Source: Salinispora oceanensis
GTDB taxonomy: Bacteria > Actinomycetota > Actinomycetes > Mycobacteriales > Micromonosporaceae
Length of the DNA stretch: 64,000 nt
NCBI RefSeq assembly: GCF_000383575.1
Contig: NZ_KB911579.1
Coordinates: 1,122,221-1,186,220, forward strand
Reading direction: 5' to 3'
The first letter of the stretch is position 1. Every line of letters begins with the position of its first letter. This document shows, piece after piece, positions 45,305-55,232 of this stretch. The translations under genes and the position numbers were made by a program. The notes below the pieces were generated by a model. The model was not told the DNA's origin. It did not search any database and was given only the letters and a program-made list of their open reading frames with translations.

Positions 45305-46810
45305 TCAGGAGTTGGGCCCGGCCCAGGTCGATCCACCGATCCACCCGAGCCCGGCCAGCACCGGGCGCAGGGCGGCGGCGACATCGGGCGAGGCCACCGG
45401 GCCGCCCTGCGCTGCCTCCCGACCGGCGAGCCCGTGCAGGTACGCCGCCGCGGCGGCGGCCCGCTCCGGCGCCAGACCCGCGGCGAGCAAGGAGCCGAGC
45501 AAGCCGGCCAGCACGTCGCCCGTACCACCGGTGGCCAGGGCCGCGGTCCCGGTCTGGTTGACGTAGACCCGGCCGTCTGGCGTGCCGATCACCGTCCGGT
45601 CGCCCTTGAGTAACACCACGGCGTTCATCCGGGCGGCCAGGCGCAACGCGGCAGCGACCCGGTCGTCGCCGGGAGTCTCGCCGTAGAGCCGGGCGAACTC
45701 CCGGTCATGCGGGGTGACCACGACCGGGGCGTCCCGCCGCCGGAGTTGGTCGGCGAGGGAGCCCTTGACGAGCAGCGTCAACGCATCCGCGTCGAGCACC
45801 GCCGGCACCGGTGCCGCGAGTACCGCCCGCAGTTCACCAGCCGCCTCGTCACCGGTACCCAGCCCGGAACCACACACCCACGCCTGCACCCGACCGGCCT
45901 CGGCGACCCGGTCGGTGGCGATCACCGACGGGTGTTGGCGCAGCACCTCCGCCTGGGCGCTGCCGGCGTAGCGGACCAGGCCGGTCGGGCCGGCCAACGC
46001 ACCGGCGACCGAGAGCACCGCGGCACCGGGGTAGACGGCCGAGCCGGTGGCGACACCGACCACGCCCCGGCTGTACTTCTCCGCCGCCGGTCCGGGCCGG
46101 GGCCACCAGTCGGTCACATCCGCCCGCTCGGTTACCTGCAGCGCCGCGGTGCCACGCAGCCAGGGCGTGAGCCCGATGTCGACCAACTCAACCTGGCCGG
46201 CCAACGGCGCCGCCGCTCCCACCACCAGCGCGGGCTTCAAGGCACCGAAGGTCACCGTGACGTCGGCGCGGATCGCGGCCGGCTGACCAGCCGCGGTCAG
46301 CGGAACCTGCCCGGTGTCGACCGACACCCCACTCGGCACGTCCACCGCGACCACGGTCGCCCGATCACCGGCTCGCCCGCGACACTGCGCCAGGCCCGCC
46401 GTGAGCTGCGCTGCCGGTGCGCGGAGCCCACCGCTGCCACCGAGCCCGACGATGCCGTCGAGCACCAGGTCTACCCGGGCCGGCGGGCGGTCAACCAGCC
46501 GGCCGCCGGCGGCCCGAAACGCCGCCAACGCCTCGGCGTGCGCCCGGTCCGGAGCTAGCAACAGCGCCGAAACCGCCGCCCCGCGTCGGGCCAGCCGGGC
46601 GCCGGCGAAGAGCGCGTCGCCGCCGTTGTCGCCCGAGCCGACCAGCAGCAGCACCGGAGCGCCGTAGACACCACCCCGGTCGGTGAGGAGCAGCGCACAG
46701 CGGCGGGCGAGCCCGGCGGCGGCCCGCTGCATCAGCGTCCCGGGTGGGAGCGTCGCCAGCAAGCCCGCCTCGGCGGCGCGTACGTCCGCCACCCGCCACA
46801 CCGGTCTCAT
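45305..46810 (-). CDS. nnr: Bifunctional NAD(P)H-hydrate epimerase / ADP-dependent NAD(P)H-hydrate dehydratase
   Basis: 501 residues, two enzymes in one chain for repairing hydrated NAD(P)H. The epimerase half (about 1-210) has VLLLVGSGDNGGDALFAGAR and VVAVDVPSGVSVDTG. The ribokinase-like dehydratase half (about 225-490) has VCGSGLGTGDEA, AVLDADALTLL, VVTPHDREFARLYG and NQTGTAALATGGTGDVLAGL. The start ATG 46810 has GGAGTGGG upstream. It lies 10 nt before the alr -10 element and 43 nt behind acpS. Confidence 0.94.
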   Translation of the reverse strand: MRPVWRVADVRAAEAGLLATLPPGTLMQRAAAGLARRCALLLTDRGGVYGAPVLLLVGSGDNGGDALFAGARLARRGAAVSALLLAPDRAHAEALAAFRAAGGRLVDRPPARVDLVLDGIVGLGGSGGLRAPAAQLTAGLAQCRGRAGDRATVVAVDVPSGVSVDTGQVPLTAAGQPAAIRADVTVTFGALKPALVVGAAAPLAGQVELVDIGLTPWLRGTAALQVTERADVTDWWPRPGPAAEKYSRGVVGVATGSAVYPGAAVLSVAGALAGPTGLVRYAGSAQAEVLRQHPSVIATDRVAEAGRVQAWVCGSGLGTGDEAAGELRAVLAAPVPAVLDADALTLLVKGSLADQLRRRDAPVVVTPHDREFARLYGETPGDDRVAAALRLAARMNAVVLLKGDRTVIGTPDGRVYVNQTGTAALATGGTGDVLAGLLGSLLAAGLAPERAAAAAAYLHGLAGREAAQGGPVASPDVAAALRPVLAGLGWIGGSTWAGPNS

Positions 46811-46853
46811 CCCACTCCGTCCCCGTGCCCGACTCGACGGGGCACGCCACCGA

Positions 46854-47222
46854 TCAGCGTTCCGCGACCACCATGGCCGACGCGATCCCGCCGTCGTGCG
46901 ACAGCGACAAATGCCACCGGTTGGCCCCCCGCTCGACCGCTGCCGCCGCGACCGTGCCGGAGACGGTCAACCACGGCCGGCCATCCGGATCCGGCACGAT
47001 CTCGCAGTCGTGCCAGCTCAGCCCGCTCGGTGCACCGAGCGCCTTGGCCACGGCCTCCTTCGCCGCGAAGCGGGCGGCGAGCGACTCGGGCGAACGGGGG
47101 TTACCAGAACGGGTGTACCGCTCGGCTTCGGTGAAGAGCCGGTCGGCGAGCAGCGGCGTCCGGGTCAGCGCTCGGGCGAACCGCTCCACCAGGACCACGT
47201 CGATGCCGACCCCGACGATCAT
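46854..47222 (-). CDS. acpS: Holo-[acyl-carrier-protein] synthase
   Basis: 122 residues. Transfers 4'-phosphopantetheine from CoA to ACP. The Mg site is the Asp of [16 protein letters not shown] and the Glu of [17 protein letters not shown]; the end carries [20 protein letters not shown] at 47222 has no ribosome site but has TAGGCT 6 nt upstream. Normal length. It is probably the housekeeping enzyme of fatty-acid synthesis. Confidence 0.95.
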   Translation of the reverse strand: MIVGVGIDVVLVERFARALTRTPLLADRLFTEAERYTRSGNPRSPESLAARFAAKEAVAKALGAPSGLSWHDCEIVPDPDGRPWLTVSGTVAAAAVERGANRWHLSLSHDGGIASAMVVAER

Positions 47223-47228
47223 GCACTC

Positions 47229-47234
47229 AGCCTA
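47229..47234 (-). promoter_or_regulatory. TAGGCT -10-like element of acpS
   Basis: TAGGCT on the minus strand, 6 nt before the acpS ATG, predicting a leaderless transcript. A small hairpin (47240-47266) lies just upstream. Confidence 0.55.
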
Positions 47235-47239
47235 CCGGC

Positions 47240-47266
47240 GCGACGGCCCGTTCGCGCTGCCGTCGC
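47240..47266 (-). terminator. Possible glmS terminator
   Basis: An 8-bp perfect stem (GCGACGGC/GCCGTCGC) with an 11-nt loop, between the end of glmS and acpS. It is short and without a U-tract. Confidence 0.35.
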
Positions 47267-47349
47267 CTCCACTCGGGACACCCCGCCGCGCCGGCATGCG
47301 TGGGCACGTCGGCCAGCGTGCCCGCCGCATTCCCGGCAACTCTCGGTAC

Positions 47350-49263
47350 TCACTCGACCGTAACGGACTTCGCCAGGTTGCGGGGCTGGTCAACGTCGTG
47401 GCCCCGAGCAGCGGCGATCTCCGCGGCGAAAACCTGCAACGACACGGTGGTCACCAGCGGCGCGAGCAGGGTCGGCGTACGCGGTACGAAGATCAGGTGG
47501 TCGGCGTACCGGACGACGGACTCATCCCCCTCCTCCGCGATCACGATGGTCCGGGCACCCCGGGCCCGCACCTCCTGGATGTTGGAGACGATCTTGTCGT
47601 GCAGCATGCCGCGGCCGATCGGCGACGGCACGATGCAGATCACCGGGGTGCCCTCGTCAATGAGGGAGATCGGGCCGTGCTTCAACTCGCCCGCGGCGAA
47701 GCCCTCGGCGTGCATGTACGCCAGTTCCTTTAGCTTCAGCGCACCCTCCAGGGCCACCGGGTAGCCGACGTGCCGACCGATAAAGAGCACGGTCGACTCG
47801 GATTTCAAGTCGCGGGCCAACTCACGTACCGGCTCGATCCGCCCCAGCAGCTCGCGCAGCTTGCCCGGCACCTCCTGAAGCTGGGACACCACCGCGGCGA
47901 CCTCGTCGGCGAACTTGATCCCCCGCACCTGGGCCAGGTGCAGGCCGATCAGGTAGCAGGCGACGAGCTGGGTCAGGAACGCCTTGGTGGAGGCGACCGC
48001 GATCTCAGGCCCACCATGGGTGTAGAGGACCGCGTCGGACTCCCGGGGAATGGTGGAGCCGTTGGTGTTACAGATCGCCAGGACGCGCGCCTTCTGCTCC
48101 TTGGCGTGCCGCAGCGCCATCAATGTGTCCATCGTCTCACCGGACTGCGAGATCACCACGATCAGAGTGGAGCGGTCGAGAACCGGGTCGCGGTAGCGGA
48201 ACTCGCTGGCCAGCTCCACCTCGCAGGGGATTCGAGTCCAGTGCTCGATCGCGTACTTCGCCACCATCCCGGCGTGGTACGAGGTACCGCAGGCGACGAT
48301 GAAGATCTTGTCCACATCGCGCAGGTCCTGATCGCTGAGGCGAACCTCGTCGAGCATGATCTCGCCGGTCTCGGTGAGCCGGCCCAGCAGCGTGTCGGCG
48401 ACGGCCTGCGGCTGCTCCGCGATCTCCTTGAGCATGAACCAGTCGTAACCGCCCTTCTCCGCGGCGGAGGAATCCCAGTCGATGTGGAAGTCCTTGCCGG
48501 TGGCGGGCTGGCCGGCGAAGTCGGTGATCTCGATGCTGTCTGCCGTGATCAGGACGATCTGATCCTGACCCAGCTCGATCGCTTCGCGGGTGTGCTCGAT
48601 GAACGCCGCGACGTCGCTCGCCAGGTAGTTCTCGCCGTCTCCCCGGCCAACGACCAGGGGCGAGTTACGCCGCGCACCGACCACCGCGCCCGGGACGCCG
48701 GCATCCGCGGCGAGCAGGGTGAAGGCGCCCTCCAGGCGCTGACAGACGACCCGCATGCCGGCGGCGAGCAGCTGCGGCCCCTCCGGATGCCCAGCGGAAC
48801 GCAGGTCGGCGAGGGCCGCGGCGAGCAGGTGGGCGGTGCACTCGGTGTCGGTGTCACTGACAAACTGCACCCCGTCCGCCTCCAGCTCGGCGCGCAGCTT
48901 CGCGAAGTTCTCGATGATGCCGTTGTGGATCACCGCAACCCGTCCGTCCGGGGAGAGGTGCGGGTGGGCGTTGCGGTCGGTGGGACCGCCGTGGGTGGCC
49001 CAACGGGTGTGGCCGATCCCGGTGACCCCGTCCCCGATCCCGATCGGGGACGCGGCGCAGGCCTCCGGATCCCGTGCGGACCGCTCGGCGAGGACCTTCT
49101 CCAGGTTCGCCAACTTGCCGGCCTTCTTCTCCGCCAGCAGCTCGTCCGCGCAGATGATGGCGACCCCGGCCGAGTCGTAGCCGCGGTACTCCAGCCGTCG
49201 CAGCCCATCGAGCACAATGCCGAGCGCCGGACGCGCGCCGGCGTAACCCACGATTCCACACAT
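47350..49263 (-). CDS. glmS: Glutamine--fructose-6-phosphate aminotransferase (isomerising)
   Basis: 637 residues. Makes glucosamine-6-phosphate for cell wall synthesis. N-terminal Ntn amidotransferase with Cys2 (MCGIVGYAGARPALGIVL) and RWATHGGPTDRNAHPH. Two SIS domains follow (IVACGTSYHAGMVAKY, SQSGETMDTLMAL; FIGRHVGYPVALEGALKLKE), and the tail is LAKSVTVE. The N-terminal domain has an insertion-like stretch (LADLRSAGHPEGPQLLAAGM). ATG at 49263 without ribosome site; TAGGCT 7 nt upstream. The next enzyme, GlmM, is encoded 1.5 kb further on. Confidence 0.97.
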   Translation of the reverse strand: MCGIVGYAGARPALGIVLDGLRRLEYRGYDSAGVAIICADELLAEKKAGKLANLEKVLAERSARDPEACAASPIGIGDGVTGIGHTRWATHGGPTDRNAHPHLSPDGRVAVIHNGIIENFAKLRAELEADGVQFVSDTDTECTAHLLAAALADLRSAGHPEGPQLLAAGMRVVCQRLEGAFTLLAADAGVPGAVVGARRNSPLVVGRGDGENYLASDVAAFIEHTREAIELGQDQIVLITADSIEITDFAGQPATGKDFHIDWDSSAAEKGGYDWFMLKEIAEQPQAVADTLLGRLTETGEIMLDEVRLSDQDLRDVDKIFIVACGTSYHAGMVAKYAIEHWTRIPCEVELASEFRYRDPVLDRSTLIVVISQSGETMDTLMALRHAKEQKARVLAICNTNGSTIPRESDAVLYTHGGPEIAVASTKAFLTQLVACYLIGLHLAQVRGIKFADEVAAVVSQLQEVPGKLRELLGRIEPVRELARDLKSESTVLFIGRHVGYPVALEGALKLKELAYMHAEGFAAGELKHGPISLIDEGTPVICIVPSPIGRGMLHDKIVSNIQEVRARGARTIVIAEEGDESVVRYADHLIFVPRTPTLLAPLVTTVSLQVFAAEIAAARGHDVDQPRNLAKSVTVE

Positions 49264-49270
49264 GGGTGGC

Positions 49271-49276
49271 AGCCTA
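49271..49276 (-). promoter_or_regulatory. TAGGCT -10-like element of glmS
   Basis: TAGGCT on the minus strand, ending 7 nt before the glmS ATG. It faces the aminotransferase promoter across about 110 nt. Confidence 0.55.
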
Positions 49277-49390
49277 ACCCAGTTTCACTCATCGGTGGTG
49301 CTCGGAAGGCGGGTAAACAAGCAAGCACATTGAGCGAATAACGCGAGTGGTTACCTAGCGTCACGAACCACGATCGACGACCGCGGCGGA

Positions 49391-49418
49391 TTGAACCGAC
49401 ACGGACACTCCGTAGGCT
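49391..49418 (+). promoter_or_regulatory. Promoter of the aminotransferase gene
   Basis: TTGAAC (49391-49396), a 16-nt spacer and TAGGCT (49413-49418), 7 nt before the GTG at 49426. This is the best-supported of the TAGGCT promoters because a -35 is also present. Confidence 0.65.
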
Positions 49419-49425
49419 GGCAGAC

Positions 49426-50616
49426 GTGACGACCACCCATGTCGATCCTCTGGTAGCCCGAATGCGCCCCTTCGGGACGACAATCTTCGCCGAGATGTCC
49501 GCCCTGGCCAGCCGCACCGGGGCGGTCAATCTCGGGCAGGGATTCCCGGACACCGACGGCCCGCCGGAGATGCTGGCCGCGGCGGCTGAGGCGCTGCGCG
49601 ACGGGCAGAACCAATACCCGCCCGGGCCCGGCATCCCCCAGCTCCGCGCCGCCCTGGCCGCACATCAGCAGCGGTTCTGGGGCCTCGAGTACGACCCCGA
49701 CGGCGAGATCGTGGTGACAGCGGGCGCCACCGAGGCGATCGCAGCGGCGATCCTGAGCCTCTGCGAGCCCGGCGACGAGGTGGTCTGCTTCGAGCCCTAC
49801 TACGACTCGTACGCCGCCTCGATCGCGCTGGCCGGCGCCCGCCGACGCCCGGTGACGTTGCGGCCCGGGGCAGCCGGCCGGTACGCGGTGGACCCGGACG
49901 AGCTGCGCGCCGCATTCGGGCCCCGCACCCGGCTGGTGCTGCTGAACTCCCCGCACAACCCCACCGGCAAGGTCTTCACCCCCGCCGAACTGGCCCTGGT
50001 CGCCGAGCTGTGCCGCGAGTACGACGCGTACGCGGTCACCGACGAGGTCTACGAACACCTCGCCTTCACCGACGCCGCCGCTGGCCGCCACGTACCCCTC
50101 GCCACCCTGCCCGGGATGCGGGCGCGGACGCTGCGGATCTCCTCGGCCGGCAAGACCTTCTCCTGCACCGGCTGGAAGGTCGGCTGGGCGAGTGGCCCGG
50201 CGTCGCTGGTGTCGGCGGTGCTGCGGGTCAAGCAGTTCCTCACCTTCGTCAACGCCGCGCCGTTGCAACCCGCGGTCGCGGTGGCCCTGGGCCTGGGCGA
50301 GCGCTACTTCACCGAGTTCCGGGCCGGGTTGCAGGCCCGCCGGGACCAGCTCGTCGCCGGCCTCGCCGACGCCGGGTTCGGCGTCGGGCCACCAGAGGGC
50401 ACATACTTCGTCACCGCCGACGTGACACCGCTCGGAGCCCGGGACGGGGCGGAGTTCTGCCGCGCACTGCCGGAGCGCTGTGGCGTGGTGGCGGTCCCGA
50501 CCCAGGTCTTCTACGACGACTCGGAGGCGGGCCGGCGGCTGATCCGGTTCGCCTTCTGCAAGCGCCCGGAGGTGCTGGCCGAGGCCGTCACCCGGCTACG
50601 AACGCTGGCACGGTGA
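49426..50616 (+). CDS. PLP-dependent class I/II aminotransferase (DapC/kynurenine aminotransferase-like)
   Basis: 396 residues, fold type I. Blocks: AVNLGQGFPDTDGPPEML, NQYPPGPGIPQLRAALAAH, VVTAGATEAIAAAILSL, VVCFEPYYDSYAASIALAG, NSPHNPTGKVFTPAELAL, TDEVYEHLAF, and the PLP Lys in SSAGKTFSCTGWKVGW. This sequence type includes actinobacterial N-succinyldiaminopimelate aminotransferase (DapC) and kynurenine/methionine aminotransferases, and the exact substrate cannot be fixed from sequence. The GTG at 49426 has no ribosome site. Convergent with glmM. Confidence 0.9.
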   Translation: MTTTHVDPLVARMRPFGTTIFAEMSALASRTGAVNLGQGFPDTDGPPEMLAAAAEALRDGQNQYPPGPGIPQLRAALAAHQQRFWGLEYDPDGEIVVTAGATEAIAAAILSLCEPGDEVVCFEPYYDSYAASIALAGARRRPVTLRPGAAGRYAVDPDELRAAFGPRTRLVLLNSPHNPTGKVFTPAELALVAELCREYDAYAVTDEVYEHLAFTDAAAGRHVPLATLPGMRARTLRISSAGKTFSCTGWKVGWASGPASLVSAVLRVKQFLTFVNAAPLQPAVAVALGLGERYFTEFRAGLQARRDQLVAGLADAGFGVGPPEGTYFVTADVTPLGARDGAEFCRALPERCGVVAVPTQVFYDDSEAGRRLIRFAFCKRPEVLAEAVTRLRTLAR

Positions 50617-50687
50617 GCGCGCGTCCGGTCCGGCCGCTCCCACGAGGCCGTTGACGACCCGCACCGGGGCCGTCACCAGCCAGCAGA

Positions 50688-50722
50688 CCTCTCCCGCCGG
50701 CACCCATCGCCGGCGGGAGAGG
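50688..50722. terminator. Bidirectional terminator between the aminotransferase gene and glmM
   Basis: Perfect 13-bp stem (50688-50700 with 50710-50722) and a 9-nt loop, between convergent genes and ending 8 nt from the glmM stop. Confidence 0.88.
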
Positions 50723-50729
50723 CATCGGG

Positions 50730-52085
50730 TCAGCTGACCGGGCTGGCGGTCCGGACCTGCTCGGCGATCCGCTCGGCCACCGCACGCGCCATCGTCTCGG
50801 TGCCGGCCTCCACCATCACCCGGACCAGTGGCTCGGTGCCCGAGGGACGCAGCAGGACCCGCCCGGCATCGCCCAGTTCGGCCTCGGCCTGCGCGACCTC
50901 GGCCCGTACGGTCGGAGCCGCCGCGCCGACCGTACGGTCGGCGACCGGCACGTTGATCAGAACCTGAGGCAGCGAAGTAACCACGGCTGCCAGCTCGGCC
51001 AGGGGCTTGCCGGTCCCCGCCATCCGGGACATCAGGTGCAGGCCGGTCAGCACGCCGTCGCCGGTGGTCGCGTGGGCGGGCATCACGATGTGCCCGCTCT
51101 GCTCGCCACCGAGCGCCAGGCCGGAGGCGCGCAGCTCCTCCAACACGTAGCGGTCACCGACCTTCGTCTCGACCAGCCGAATCCCCTCCCGGGACATGGC
51201 TATCCGCAGGCCGAGGTTGCTCATCACGGTCGCCACCAGGGTGTCGGCGGTGAGCGTGCCGGCCTCCCGCATCGCCAGTGCGAGGATCGCCATCACCTGG
51301 TCGCCGTCAACCTCGTCACCGTCGGCGGTGACCGCCACGCAACGGTCGGCGTCACCATCATGGGCGATGCCCAGCTGCGCGCCGTGCTCGACGACGGCCT
51401 GCCGGAGCGCCGCCACGTGGTTGGAGCCACACTCGTCGTTGATGTTGAGGCCGTCGGGCTCCGCGTGGATCGCGACCACCTCGGCGCCGGCCTCCCGGTA
51501 CGCCGCCGGGGCCACCTCGGCGGCGGCGCCGTTGGCGCAGTCCACCACCACCTTGATCCCGTCCAGCCGGTGCGGCACGGTGCCAACCAGGTGCTGCACG
51601 TAGTGGTCGGCGCCGTCGAGCAGGTCGTGGACCCGGCCGACACCCGCACCGACCGGACGCTCCCAGGCGGTCGTCGTGTTCGCCTCAACGGCCGCCTCGA
51701 TCTTCATCTCGATCTCGTCCGGTAGCTTGTGCCCGCCCGCGGCGAAGAGCTTGATGCCGTTGTCCGGCATGGGGTTGTGCGAGGCGGAGAGCATCACCCC
51801 GATGTCGGCCTTGGCCTCCGCGGTGAGGAACGCCACCGCCGGGGTCGGCAGGACGCCGACCCGTACGACGTTGGCACCGGCACTGGTCAGCCCGGCCACC
51901 ACCGCGGCCTCCAGCATCTCGCCGCTGGCCCGGGTGTCCCGGCCGACAACGGCCAACGGGGGGTGGCTCCGATCTGCCTCAGCGAGGGTGTGCGCGGCGG
52001 CGACCGCTACCGCGAGCCCCAACTCGGGCGTGAGATCCGCGTTCGCCCGTCCCCGTACCCCGTCCGTGCCGAACAACCGACCCAT
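50730..52085 (-). CDS. glmM: Phosphoglucosamine mutase
   Basis: 451 residues. Interconverts glucosamine-6-phosphate and glucosamine-1-phosphate. Starts [20 protein letters not shown]; active Ser102 in [15 protein letters not shown]; Mg loop [12 protein letters not shown]; substrate loop [19 protein letters not shown]; phosphate loop [14 protein letters not shown]. The ATG at 52085 has GGAGG 10 nt upstream, better than a TTG at 52094. It lies behind the rplM-rpsI pair but is separated by an intrinsic terminator. Confidence 0.97.
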   Translation of the reverse strand: MGRLFGTDGVRGRANADLTPELGLAVAVAAAHTLAEADRSHPPLAVVGRDTRASGEMLEAAVVAGLTSAGANVVRVGVLPTPAVAFLTAEAKADIGVMLSASHNPMPDNGIKLFAAGGHKLPDEIEMKIEAAVEANTTTAWERPVGAGVGRVHDLLDGADHYVQHLVGTVPHRLDGIKVVVDCANGAAAEVAPAAYREAGAEVVAIHAEPDGLNINDECGSNHVAALRQAVVEHGAQLGIAHDGDADRCVAVTADGDEVDGDQVMAILALAMREAGTLTADTLVATVMSNLGLRIAMSREGIRLVETKVGDRYVLEELRASGLALGGEQSGHIVMPAHATTGDGVLTGLHLMSRMAGTGKPLAELAAVVTSLPQVLINVPVADRTVGAAAPTVRAEVAQAEAELGDAGRVLLRPSGTEPLVRVMVEAGTETMARAVAERIAEQVRTASPVS

Positions 52086-52118
52086 TCCCGCCAAACCTCC
52101 GTCGCAACTACCAATGGT

Positions 52119-52167
52119 AAAAACGGAACGGCCGAGCCACCTCCGTTCGCGGGAGGCGGCTCGGCCG
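52119..52167 (-). terminator. Intrinsic terminator of rplM-rpsI
   Basis: A 16-bp stem with one A.C mismatch (52129-52144 with 52152-52167) and 7-nt loop, followed on the minus strand by TTCCGTTTTT, a true U-tract. It lies 30 nt beyond the rpsI stop. Confidence 0.88.
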
Positions 52168-52197
52168 TCCGTCAGAAGTACAACGAGCAGCTGATGG

Positions 52198-52662
52198 TCA
52201 GCGCTTCGAGTACTGAGGAGCCTTACGGGCCTTCTTGAGGCCGTACTTCTTGCTTTCCTTGACCCGCGCGTCCCGGGTCAGGAAGCCGGCCTTCTTGAGC
52301 GCCGGGCGGTCGTCCGGCTCACTGGCGATCAGCGCGCGGGCGATGGCCAGCCGGAGTGCACCGGCCTGACCGGTGGTGCCGCCGCCCCGCAGGTTCGCGA
52401 TGACGTCGAACTCCTCCGCCTTCTCGGTGGTGACCAGCGGGTCCTTGATCAGCTGCTGGTGCACCTTGCTCGGGAAGTACGCCTCAAGGTCCCGGCCGTT
52501 GCAGGTGATCTTGCCGGTGCCCGGGACGATGCGGACCCGGACGATGGCCTCCTTGCGGCGACCCACGGTCTGGATCGGCCGGTCACCAAGGGGCGCGCGG
52601 ACGACGGGCGCCAGCGCCTCGGCGGCCTCGGGGGCGACCTCGGTGGCGATGATGTCGGTCAT
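52198..52662 (-). CDS. rpsI: 30S ribosomal protein S9
   Basis: 154 residues. Variable N-terminus, then the S9 core: [60 protein letters not shown], and the basic tail [17 protein letters not shown] that reaches the P-site tRNA. The ATG at 52662 has GAAGGAA about 8 nt upstream. A GTG at 52686 overlapping the rplM stop is an alternative. Co-transcribed with rplM as in nearly all bacteria. Confidence 0.97.
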   Translation of the reverse strand: MTDIIATEVAPEAAEALAPVVRAPLGDRPIQTVGRRKEAIVRVRIVPGTGKITCNGRDLEAYFPSKVHQQLIKDPLVTTEKAEEFDVIANLRGGGTTGQAGALRLAIARALIASEPDDRPALKKAGFLTRDARVKESKKYGLKKARKAPQYSKR

Positions 52663-52682
52663 GCTGCTTCCTTCGCCCGCGC

Positions 52683-53126
52683 TCACTGCGCGATCTGCTT
52701 GATCTCGAACGGCACTGGCTGCTGCGCGCCGTGCGGGTGCTCGGCACCGGCGTAGACCTTCAGCTTCTTGATGAGCTTCCGGCCCAGCTTGTTGTGCGGG
52801 AGCATGCCCTTTACGGCCAGCTCAACGGCCCGCTCGGGGCGCTTGGTCAGCAGCTCGTCGTAGCCGACCTGCTTGAGGCCGCCGGGGTAACCGGAGTGCC
52901 GGTAGGCGATCTTCTGCTGCCGCTTGTTACCGGTCAGCGCGACCTTGCCGGCGTTCACGATGACGACAAAGTCGCCCGTGTCGACGTGCGGCGCGAAAGT
53001 CGCCTTGTGCTTGCCGCGCAGCAGCGTGGCGGCGTGGGTGGCCAAGCGGCCCAGCACGACATCAGAGGCGTCGATAACGTGCCACTGACGCTCGATCTCA
53101 CCCGGCTTCGGGCTGTACGTACGCAC
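52683..53126 (-). CDS. rplM: 50S ribosomal protein L13
   Basis: 147 residues. L13 blocks: [83 protein letters not shown] and [19 protein letters not shown] start at 53126 with AAGG 8 nt upstream. First gene of the rplM-rpsI unit. The 243 nt before it (to narK) should hold the promoter; I see no gene in that gap. Confidence 0.97.
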   Translation of the reverse strand: MRTYSPKPGEIERQWHVIDASDVVLGRLATHAATLLRGKHKATFAPHVDTGDFVVIVNAGKVALTGNKRQQKIAYRHSGYPGGLKQVGYDELLTKRPERAVELAVKGMLPHNKLGRKLIKKLKVYAGAEHPHGAQQPVPFEIKQIAQ

Positions 53127-53369
53127 AGGTTTACCTTGTCTCGTCGTCGGTCTGGGGCCTGCGCGCCGGGGTGACCATGACTTTCAGGCCGAGCCAACGC
53201 GCACGAACGACCAAGCGCACCTCAGACGGCACGCCCCTAGATGTCGCACAACAGCAGGTAACGATACCCAACGCCGGGCCAGCCGGCAAAACGGGGTCCG
53301 GTCGGCTCGCCGGGCTAGGCCGGGACAGGCTGGTTCCCCACCCACAGCGCAGGCCGACGATGGCCGAAG

Positions 53370-54740
53370 TCACACCCGCGCCGAGGCCAGCCGCGCCCCC
53401 GGGCGCAGGTAGACAGCCCACGTCAGCACGGTCAGCACCAGAAAGAAACCGACATAGAACCCCAGCGCGGGCTGGATGCTGCCGTACGCCGACTTCGCCC
53501 ACGCATAGCAGATCGGAACCAGGAAGCCGCCGAAGGCGCCGATCGCGGAGATGATCCCGAGCGCCCCGGCCGCCTGGCGCCGCATCGCGCGCATGATCTC
53601 CGGCGAACCGCCGAGCTCCTCCCCCCGCACCTGGAAGATCCGAGAGATCATCCGGTACGTCGATCCGTTGCCGACCCCGGTGGCCACGAACAACAGCATG
53701 AACGCCAGGAAGAAGAGCTCCAGCCAGCGCTCCCGCACCGACCACAGCGCCAGGTACGCACCGCCGGTCATCAACACGAAGCTGGCCACGGTGACCCGGG
53801 CGCCACCGATGCTGTCGGCGAGACGACCACCGAAGGGTCGGCAGAGGGAACCCACCGCCGCACCGAGAAACGCCCAGGACAGCGCGATGTCGGGCCGGCC
53901 GAAGACCCCGTTGAGTAGCGTCGGGAAGGCCGCCGAGTAGCCGATGAACGAGCCGAACGTGCCGACGTACAGCAAGGACATGATCCAGGTGTTCCGGTCC
54001 CGCAGCGAGGACCACACCGGCCCCACATCCGCCTTGGCCTCGACCAGGTTGTCCATGAACAGGTAGGCACAGACCGCGGCGATCACCGCCAGCGGGAGGT
54101 ACATCAGGCCGGCTCGGGCCAGCGCGAGGCCACCGCCGAGCACGATCACCTGCGGCACCAGGAACTGCACGACGGCGACGCCGATGTTGCCGCCCGCCGC
54201 ATTCAGCCCAAGTGCCCACCCCTTCTCCCGCTCCGGATAGAAGAACGAGATGTTCGCCATGCTGGAGGCGAAGTTCCCGCCGCCGAACCCGGCCGTGGCG
54301 GCGATCAGCAGTAGCGGCACGAAGCCGATCTCCGGATGCTGCACCGCCCAGGCCAACCCGGCGGCCGGGATGATCAGCAGCAGGGCGGAGATCACGGTCC
54401 AGTTCCGCCCGCCGAAGACCGGCACCGCGAAGGTGTAGGGCAGTCGCAGCAGCGCACCGACGCCGCTGGGCACGGCGGTCAGCCAGAGCGCCTGGCTGGT
54501 GGTCAGCGCCCAGCCGACATCGTCCAACCGGACCACCACGATGCTCCAGAGCAACCAGACGGAGAACCCGATGTGCTCGGCGAAGATCGAAAAGATGAGA
54601 TTGCGCCGGGCGACGGGCCGGCCGACGGTCCGCCAGAAGTGATCGTCCTCCGGCGCCCAGTGGCCAACCCAGCGGCCCGGGCCGCGTTGCAGGTCGATCT
54701 CCTCCGCTGGGGTCGTCGCGGGCACACTCGTCGTCGTCAT
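53370..54740 (-). CDS. narK: Nitrate/nitrite transporter (MFS, NarK type)
   Basis: 456 residues with 12 membrane segments. NarK family signatures: FGGGNFASSMANISFFYPER (nitrate signature 1 with Gly-rich helix 5) and SFIGYSAAFPTLLNGVFG in the second half. The N-terminal cytoplasmic part has WRTVGRPVARRNLIFSIFAE. ATG at 54740 with GGAG about 8 nt upstream. It is transcribed away from nasA with the toxin-antitoxin pair in between. Function as nitrate uptake or nitrite export follows from the neighbouring assimilation genes. Confidence 0.93.
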   Translation of the reverse strand: MTTTSVPATTPAEEIDLQRGPGRWVGHWAPEDDHFWRTVGRPVARRNLIFSIFAEHIGFSVWLLWSIVVVRLDDVGWALTTSQALWLTAVPSGVGALLRLPYTFAVPVFGGRNWTVISALLLIIPAAGLAWAVQHPEIGFVPLLLIAATAGFGGGNFASSMANISFFYPEREKGWALGLNAAGGNIGVAVVQFLVPQVIVLGGGLALARAGLMYLPLAVIAAVCAYLFMDNLVEAKADVGPVWSSLRDRNTWIMSLLYVGTFGSFIGYSAAFPTLLNGVFGRPDIALSWAFLGAAVGSLCRPFGGRLADSIGGARVTVASFVLMTGGAYLALWSVRERWLELFFLAFMLLFVATGVGNGSTYRMISRIFQVRGEELGGSPEIMRAMRRQAAGALGIISAIGAFGGFLVPICYAWAKSAYGSIQPALGFYVGFFLVLTVLTWAVYLRPGARLASARV

Positions 54741-54938
54741 CAGGCGCTCCTTCCGGCCAGGCCGTCCTGGCCCGCCGACCGCACCGGTTGGTCGGTGTCG
54801 AGCGGGCCCGGCTGGAACCTAGGAAGCCGGCGTTACCGCAGCGTTCGTCGCCGGATTCGGGGAGGCAACGGTGCGCGCACCGAGCCGCACACCGACCCGT
54901 GAGGAGCGCTGGTGGTCAGCGGGGCGATCGGCGGGTGC

Positions 54939-55232
54939 TCAGAGCTGTTGCAGGATGCGCAAGGCTCGACCGACCCGGTGCATGACCTCGTGGTCGGCCA
55001 CGTCCACACACTCGGAGAACCACTGCTTCATCGGCGAGGAGAGCCGGTCTGGCATGACCACCCGCCCACCCATCGACACCGCGAGGGGAGAGTCCCGCAG
55101 CAGCGCCGTCTCCACCACCTCCGCCACGATCACAATCGGTACCGCGGTGGAGTTGTAGACGTCGGAGCTGACAACCAACCCCAGCCGCTCCCGGGCCCCC
55201 GAGATCCGCCAGACCTCGCCCCTACGCAGCAC
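54939..55232 (-). CDS. MazF/PemK-type endoribonuclease toxin
   Basis: 97 residues from the GTG at 55232 (MLRRGEVWRISG); a TTG at 55262 would add ten. The MazF fold is indicated by RRGEVWRI, the strand RLGLVVSSDVYNSTAVPIVI, and a later Asp/Pro/Pro block. These toxins cleave mRNA. The start overlaps the antitoxin gene by about 11 nt, so the pair is coupled. The sequence is more divergent than typical MazF (no clear PVVVVSPD), so activity must be tested. Lies between narK and nasA. Confidence 0.75.
   Translation of the reverse strand: MLRRGEVWRISGARERLGLVVSSDVYNSTAVPIVIVAEVVETALLRDSPLAVSMGGRVVMPDRLSSPMKQWFSECVDVADHEVMHRVGRALRILQQL

Noticed and set aside
47264..49263. glmS-type riboswitch or ribozyme
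   Set aside because: glmS has almost no leader here (TAGGCT 7 nt from the start), so there is no room for one.
54781..54900. GlnR box before narK
   Set aside because: Only one GTTAC half-site; partners at 11-nt steps match poorly, unlike the array before nasA.
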